Made by a program: the position numbers and the translations under genes. Source: Georgenia sp. (GTDB lineage Bacteria; Actinomycetota; Actinomycetes; Actinomycetales; Actinomycetaceae). Taken from it: a DNA stretch of 8,977 bases. Under the pieces are notes generated by a model that saw only the letters and a program-made list of their open reading frames with translations, ran no database searches and was not told the origin of the DNA. The stretch covers positions 1 to 8,977 of the forward strand of contig DAHVRG010000126.1 of NCBI GenBank assembly GCA_027322565.1. Reading direction: 5' to 3'. Positions 6,503 to 8,977 of this stretch are shown one piece after another. How positions within the stretch are numbered: the stretch's first letter is position 1; each line of letters begins with the position of its first letter.

Positions 6503-6508
6503 AGCGTA
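6503..6508 (-). promoter_or_regulatory. Candidate -10 element for hisF (TACGCT on the - strand)
   Basis: Read on the - strand the hexamer is TACGCT, fitting TANNNT. It predicts a transcript start near 6496 and a leader of about 20 nt that holds the GGAGG ribosome site (complement of 6480-6484) before the ATG at 6475. No convincing -35 is seen. It overlaps an imperfect dyad: GCGCC, one extra G, AGCG (6497-6506), then CGCTGGCGC (6511-6519). Confidence 0.35.
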
Positions 6509-6533
6509 ACCGCTGGCGCCCGACGACGACGGG

Positions 6534-6539
6534 TAGGTT
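6534..6539 (+). promoter_or_regulatory. Candidate leaderless promoter (-10 TAGGTT) of the P-loop gene
   Basis: TAGGTT fits TANNNT and is followed by exactly 6 nt before the GTG at 6546, so transcription should begin at the start codon. No Shine-Dalgarno sequence is present at a usable distance, which supports leaderless translation. No clear -35 is seen. Confidence 0.45.
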
Positions 6540-6545
6540 CGTCAG

Positions 6546-7109
6546 GTGGCCCCGCTCGACCGTGTCCTGGCGCTCGTGCCGCCCTTCCTCCGCTCCGGCA
6601 CGGGTCCGGCACCGGTGCGGCCCTTCGTCCTGGCCATCGACGGCCGGTCCGGCTCGGGGAAGACCGAGCTCGCCCGCGCCGTCGCGGACCGGGTGCCCGG
6701 TGCCCAGGTCGTCGCGCTGGAGGACGCCTACCGGGGCTGGACAGGGCTGCGGGCGGGTGTCGAGGCGATCGCCGAGGGCGTCCTCGCCCCGCTGAGCGAG
6801 GGGCACCCGGGCAGCTACCGCCGGTACGACTGGCGGGCCGGGGCGCTCGACGGAACCGTGCACGTCGCGCCCTCCGCCGTCGTCGTCCTCGAGGGGTGCG
6901 GCGCCGGGTCCCTGCCGTGCACGCCCTACCTCGACGCGCTCGTCTGGCTCGAGGCACCGGAGTACGAGCGCCACCACCGCGCCATGGCCCGCGACGACGG
7001 CGCCTGGCTGGACCAGTGGTCGACGTGGGCTGGGCAAGAGAGCGCGCTGCTCGCCGAGCACGACGCCCGCGCGGCGGCCGACCTCGTCATCGACACGTCC
7101 ACCGAGTGA
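6546..7109 (+). CDS. Uridine-kinase-like P-loop NTPase
   Basis: A 187-aa cytoplasmic protein of the uridine kinase/phosphoribulokinase-like P-loop kinases. Seen: FVLAIDGRSGSGKTELA with Walker A GRSGSGKT (residues 33-40), LEDAYRGWTGL in the place of the family's substrate-side acidic loop (usually DDxYxGWxGL), YRRYDW, and VVVLEGCGAG, the second beta strand, with Glu as the probable Walker B-type acid. VWLEAPEYERHHRAMARD then resembles the lid arginine region, and QWSTWAGQESALL matches actinobacterial members I recall. It is shorter than true uridine kinase and lacks its full substrate motifs, so the acceptor is unknown. GTG 6546 is chosen from the promoter spacing. It is divergent from hisF across 70 nt. 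Nothing nearby suggests its pathway. Confidence 0.75.
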   Translation: MAPLDRVLALVPPFLRSGTGPAPVRPFVLAIDGRSGSGKTELARAVADRVPGAQVVALEDAYRGWTGLRAGVEAIAEGVLAPLSEGHPGSYRRYDWRAGALDGTVHVAPSAVVVLEGCGAGSLPCTPYLDALVWLEAPEYERHHRAMARDDGAWLDQWSTWAGQESALLAEHDARAAADLVIDTSTE

Positions 7110-7159
7110 CCCGAGCCGCCCGGTGGCGGAGGTGCGCCCGCCGGGAGCGGCCGCGCATG

Positions 7160-7168
7160 TGCGAGAAT
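7160..7168 (+). promoter_or_regulatory. Candidate extended -10 (TGC-GAGAAT) for the ABC transporter
   Basis: TG at 7160-7161 followed by GAGAAT (7163-7168) matches four of six -10 positions plus an extended TGn. It is the most AT-rich patch between the two genes. A start near 7175 would give a leader of about 67 nt that contains the hairpin at 7183-7210 and the GAGGAG ribosome site at 7227-7232. Confidence 0.35.
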
Positions 7169-7182
7169 CGACGTCCGTCGTT

Positions 7183-7210
7183 CCCGGGGGCCGTCGACGC
7201 CGCCCCCGGG
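7183..7210 (+). promoter_or_regulatory. Strong GC hairpin before the ABC transporter gene
   Basis: CCCGGGGGC (7183-7191) and GCCCCCGGG (7202-7210) form a perfect 9-bp all-G/C stem around a 10-nt loop that itself contains the palindrome CGTCGACG. It ends 16 nt before the GAGGAG ribosome site. With no T-run, it is either the terminator of the P-loop gene, which ends at 7109, or a leader structure that limits read-through or translation of the transporter. I cannot decide between these from sequence. Confidence 0.5.
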
Positions 7211-7241
7211 GCGTGACCAGCCGACCGAGGAGCAGAACGCC

Positions 7242-8977
7242 GTGCCGGAGACCACGACCCGGACACGGCGCTACGACCCAGGCCCCGGCCCGCGCCCGTA
7301 CCGGCTGCCCGGCGGCACGCTGCGCCGCTCCCTCACCCTCATGGGCCGCGGGATGCGCGACGCCCCGCGCACCTCGGCCCTCGCGGTCGTCAGCTCGGTG
7401 CTCTACGGGCTCGGCACCGTCGGCTCGGGACTCCTGCTCGGCCGGGTCACCGACCGCGTCGTCACCCCCGCCCTCGTCGGAGACGGCGTCCCGCGCTCCC
7501 ACGTCTGGCTCGCCGGCCTCGCGCTCCTCGCCTTCGGGCTCCTCACCGCGGCCGCGGTCGCCGGCCGCCGGGTGTGGGCCGGGGCTGCCGTCTTCGAGAT
7601 CCAGGCGGCACACCGGCTCCGCGTCACCCGCCAGTACCTCCGCCTGCCGATGTCCTGGCACCGGCGCCACCCCGCCGGGCGGCTGCTGTCCAACGCGAAC
7701 GCCGACGCCGAGGCCGCCTCCGGGGTCTTCATGCCGCTGCCCTTCGCCATCGGCGTCGTCGTCATGCTCGTCTTCGCTGGTACCGCGATGCTCGTCGCCG
7801 ACCCGCTCATGGGTGCCGTCGGGGTGAGCGTGCTGCCCGTCGTCGTCGTGGTCAACTGGTTCTTCCGGCGCCGGATGGCCCACCGCGTGGCGGCGTCACA
7901 ACGGCTGCGCGCCGAGGTCTCCGACGTCGCCCACGAGTCCTTCGAGGCCTCGCTGCTCGTCAAGTCCCTCGGCACCGAGGAGGTCGAGGAGCACCGGTTC
8001 GCGGAGGTCGCCACCCGGTTGCAGGACGCGAACATCGCCATGGGCAAGGTGCGCTCCGTCTTCGACCCGATCATCGAGTTCCTGCCCTCGCTCGCCACCC
8101 TCGCCGTCGTCGCGGTCGGGGTCGGGCAGGTCCAGCGCGGGGCGGCGGACACCGGCGACCTCGTCATGATCGCCTACCTCCTCAGCCTCATGACCTTCCC
8201 GGTGCGCGCGATCGGCTTCGTCCTCGCCGAGCTGCCACGCTCGACCGTGGGCCACGACCGCATCTCCTACGTCGTCGACGCCGAGGGCACCATGCCCGAG
8301 GGGAGCGCCACCGTCCCCGGGAGTGACGGCCTGACCCTCGACGTCGAGGACGTCACCCTCGAGGTCCCCGCCCGGCTCGTGCCCGGCGATCCCGGACAGG
8401 CCGCCCACGCGGGCAGCACCAGCGGGACCGTCGCGCTCCTCCGCGACGTCACGCTGCACGTACCCGCCGGCAGCACCGTCGCCGTCGTCGGCCCGACGGG
8501 GTCGGGCAAGTCGACGCTGACGACGGTCGTCGCCCGTCTCGTCGACCCGACCTCGGGCCGCGTCCGCTACGACGGCGTCGACGTGCGCGACCTCAGCCAC
8601 GCGGAGCGCACCCGTCAGGTGGCCCTGGTCAGCCAGTCGACCTTCGTCTTCGACGACACCGTCCGCGGGAACATCGTCCTCGACGAGGCCGCCGACATCG
8701 GGGACGACGCCGTGTGGGCCGCGCTGCGCACCGCCCGCGCCGAGGACTTCGTCCGCGCCCTGCCGCACGGGCTGGACACCGTCGTCGGTGAGCGGGGGAC
8801 CACCCTCTCGGGAGGACAGCGACAGCGCCTTGCCATCGCCCGCGCCCTCGTCCGCCGGCCCCGCCTCCTCGTCCTCGACGACGCCACCAGCGCCGTCGAC
8901 CCCGTCGTCGAGCAGGAGATCCTCGCCGGGCTCGGCGCGACCCGCGGGCCCGCGATGACCGTGCTCGTCGTCGCCTA
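7242..8977 (+). CDS. ABC exporter half-transporter, degenerate NBD (3' end missing)
   Basis: Membrane exporter subunit with an N-terminal six-helix domain and a C-terminal nucleotide-binding domain; 578 full codons are visible. Hydrophobic segments lie near residues 44-66, 87-107, 165-185, 189-207, 283-303 and 310-332. NBD: Walker A GPTGSGKST (417-425), Q-loop VSQSTFVFDD, signature LSGGQRQRLAIARAL (Ser523), Walker B LLVLDDATSAVD (Asp546). Three key positions are changed: the catalytic Glu is Asp547; the switch His position is the final codon TA-, which cannot encode His (Tyr or stop); and the A-loop aromatic is Val375, with a Gly/Ala/Ser-rich insertion of about 20 aa after it. This is the pattern of the degenerate half of heterodimeric exporters such as TM287/288. 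The GTG start has GAGGAG 9 nt upstream and fits a 40-residue cytoplasmic lead. The substrate is unknown, and the partner gene is expected downstream. Confidence 0.93.
   Translation, partial: MPETTTRTRRYDPGPGPRPYRLPGGTLRRSLTLMGRGMRDAPRTSALAVVSSVLYGLGTVGSGLLLGRVTDRVVTPALVGDGVPRSHVWLAGLALLAFGLLTAAAVAGRRVWAGAAVFEIQAAHRLRVTRQYLRLPMSWHRRHPAGRLLSNANADAEAASGVFMPLPFAIGVVVMLVFAGTAMLVADPLMGAVGVSVLPVVVVVNWFFRRRMAHRVAASQRLRAEVSDVAHESFEASLLVKSLGTEEVEEHRFAEVATRLQDANIAMGKVRSVFDPIIEFLPSLATLAVVAVGVGQVQRGAADTGDLVMIAYLLSLMTFPVRAIGFVLAELPRSTVGHDRISYVVDAEGTMPEGSATVPGSDGLTLDVEDVTLEVPARLVPGDPGQAAHAGSTSGTVALLRDVTLHVPAGSTVAVVGPTGSGKSTLTTVVARLVDPTSGRVRYDGVDVRDLSHAERTRQVALVSQSTFVFDDTVRGNIVLDEAADIGDDAVWAALRTARAEDFVRALPHGLDTVVGERGTTLSGGQRQRLAIARALVRRPRLLVLDDATSAVDPVVEQEILAGLGATRGPAMTVLVVA

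Noticed and set aside
5489..7216. 575-codon + strand frame running antisense to hisF and into the P-loop gene
   Set aside because: HisF on the - strand is full length with both catalytic aspartates; the + frame is an Arg/Gly/Ala-rich shadow.
6486..7883. 465-codon - strand frame opposite the P-loop and ABC genes
   Set aside because: Both + strand proteins have intact signature motifs; the opposite frame is low-complexity.

Overview
The window is uniformly GC-rich, with strong G/C bias at third codon positions. It encodes a Pup ligase pathway and two DinB-fold proteins resembling mycothiol-dependent enzymes. This points to an actinobacterium; I cannot name a genus from sequence alone. It holds nine protein genes, two of them cut by the window edges. 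I see no rRNA, tRNA, CRISPR array or mobile element.

Left part (1-5023, all + strand): the pupylation locus. It contains the 3' part of dop (depupylase/Pup deamidase), a 177-nt C-rich gap, pup (63 aa, ending Gly-Gly-Gln), pafA (Pup ligase), a lipoprotein with two FKBP-like domains, a DinB/DUF664 protein and a DUF1697 protein. From pup onward the genes overlap or lie within 4 nt of each other (GTGA overlap pup/pafA, 1-nt overlap pafA/FKBP, 4-nt gap, ATGA overlap DinB/DUF1697), so they look like one operon. DUF1697 may also have its own leaderless promoter. Dop converts Pup-Gln to Pup-Glu and removes Pup from targets, and PafA ligates Pup-Glu to lysines. The 20S proteasome genes prcB and prcA, which sit between pup and pafA in mycobacteria, are absent here; pup runs directly into pafA.

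Middle part (5044-6475, - strand): hisF of histidine biosynthesis, followed after 10 nt by a TIGR03085-type DinB-fold protein. This pair converges on the pup operon. The 20-nt gap lies inside an 8-bp perfect inverted repeat whose arms contain both stop codons, a likely shared terminator.

Right part (6476-8977, + strand): a 70-nt divergent promoter region, a small uridine-kinase-like P-loop protein with a probable leaderless start, a 132-nt leader with a strong hairpin, and an ABC exporter half-transporter cut by the window end. Its nucleotide-binding domain lacks the catalytic glutamate (Asp instead), the switch histidine and the A-loop aromatic residue. It therefore looks like the degenerate partner of a heterodimeric exporter whose other half should lie just downstream.

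The strongest leads are the proteasome-less pup-pafA arrangement with an unusual proline-rich Pup tail, the FKBP lipoprotein coupled to pafA, and the triply degenerate ABC subunit. None is clearly a wholly new system.
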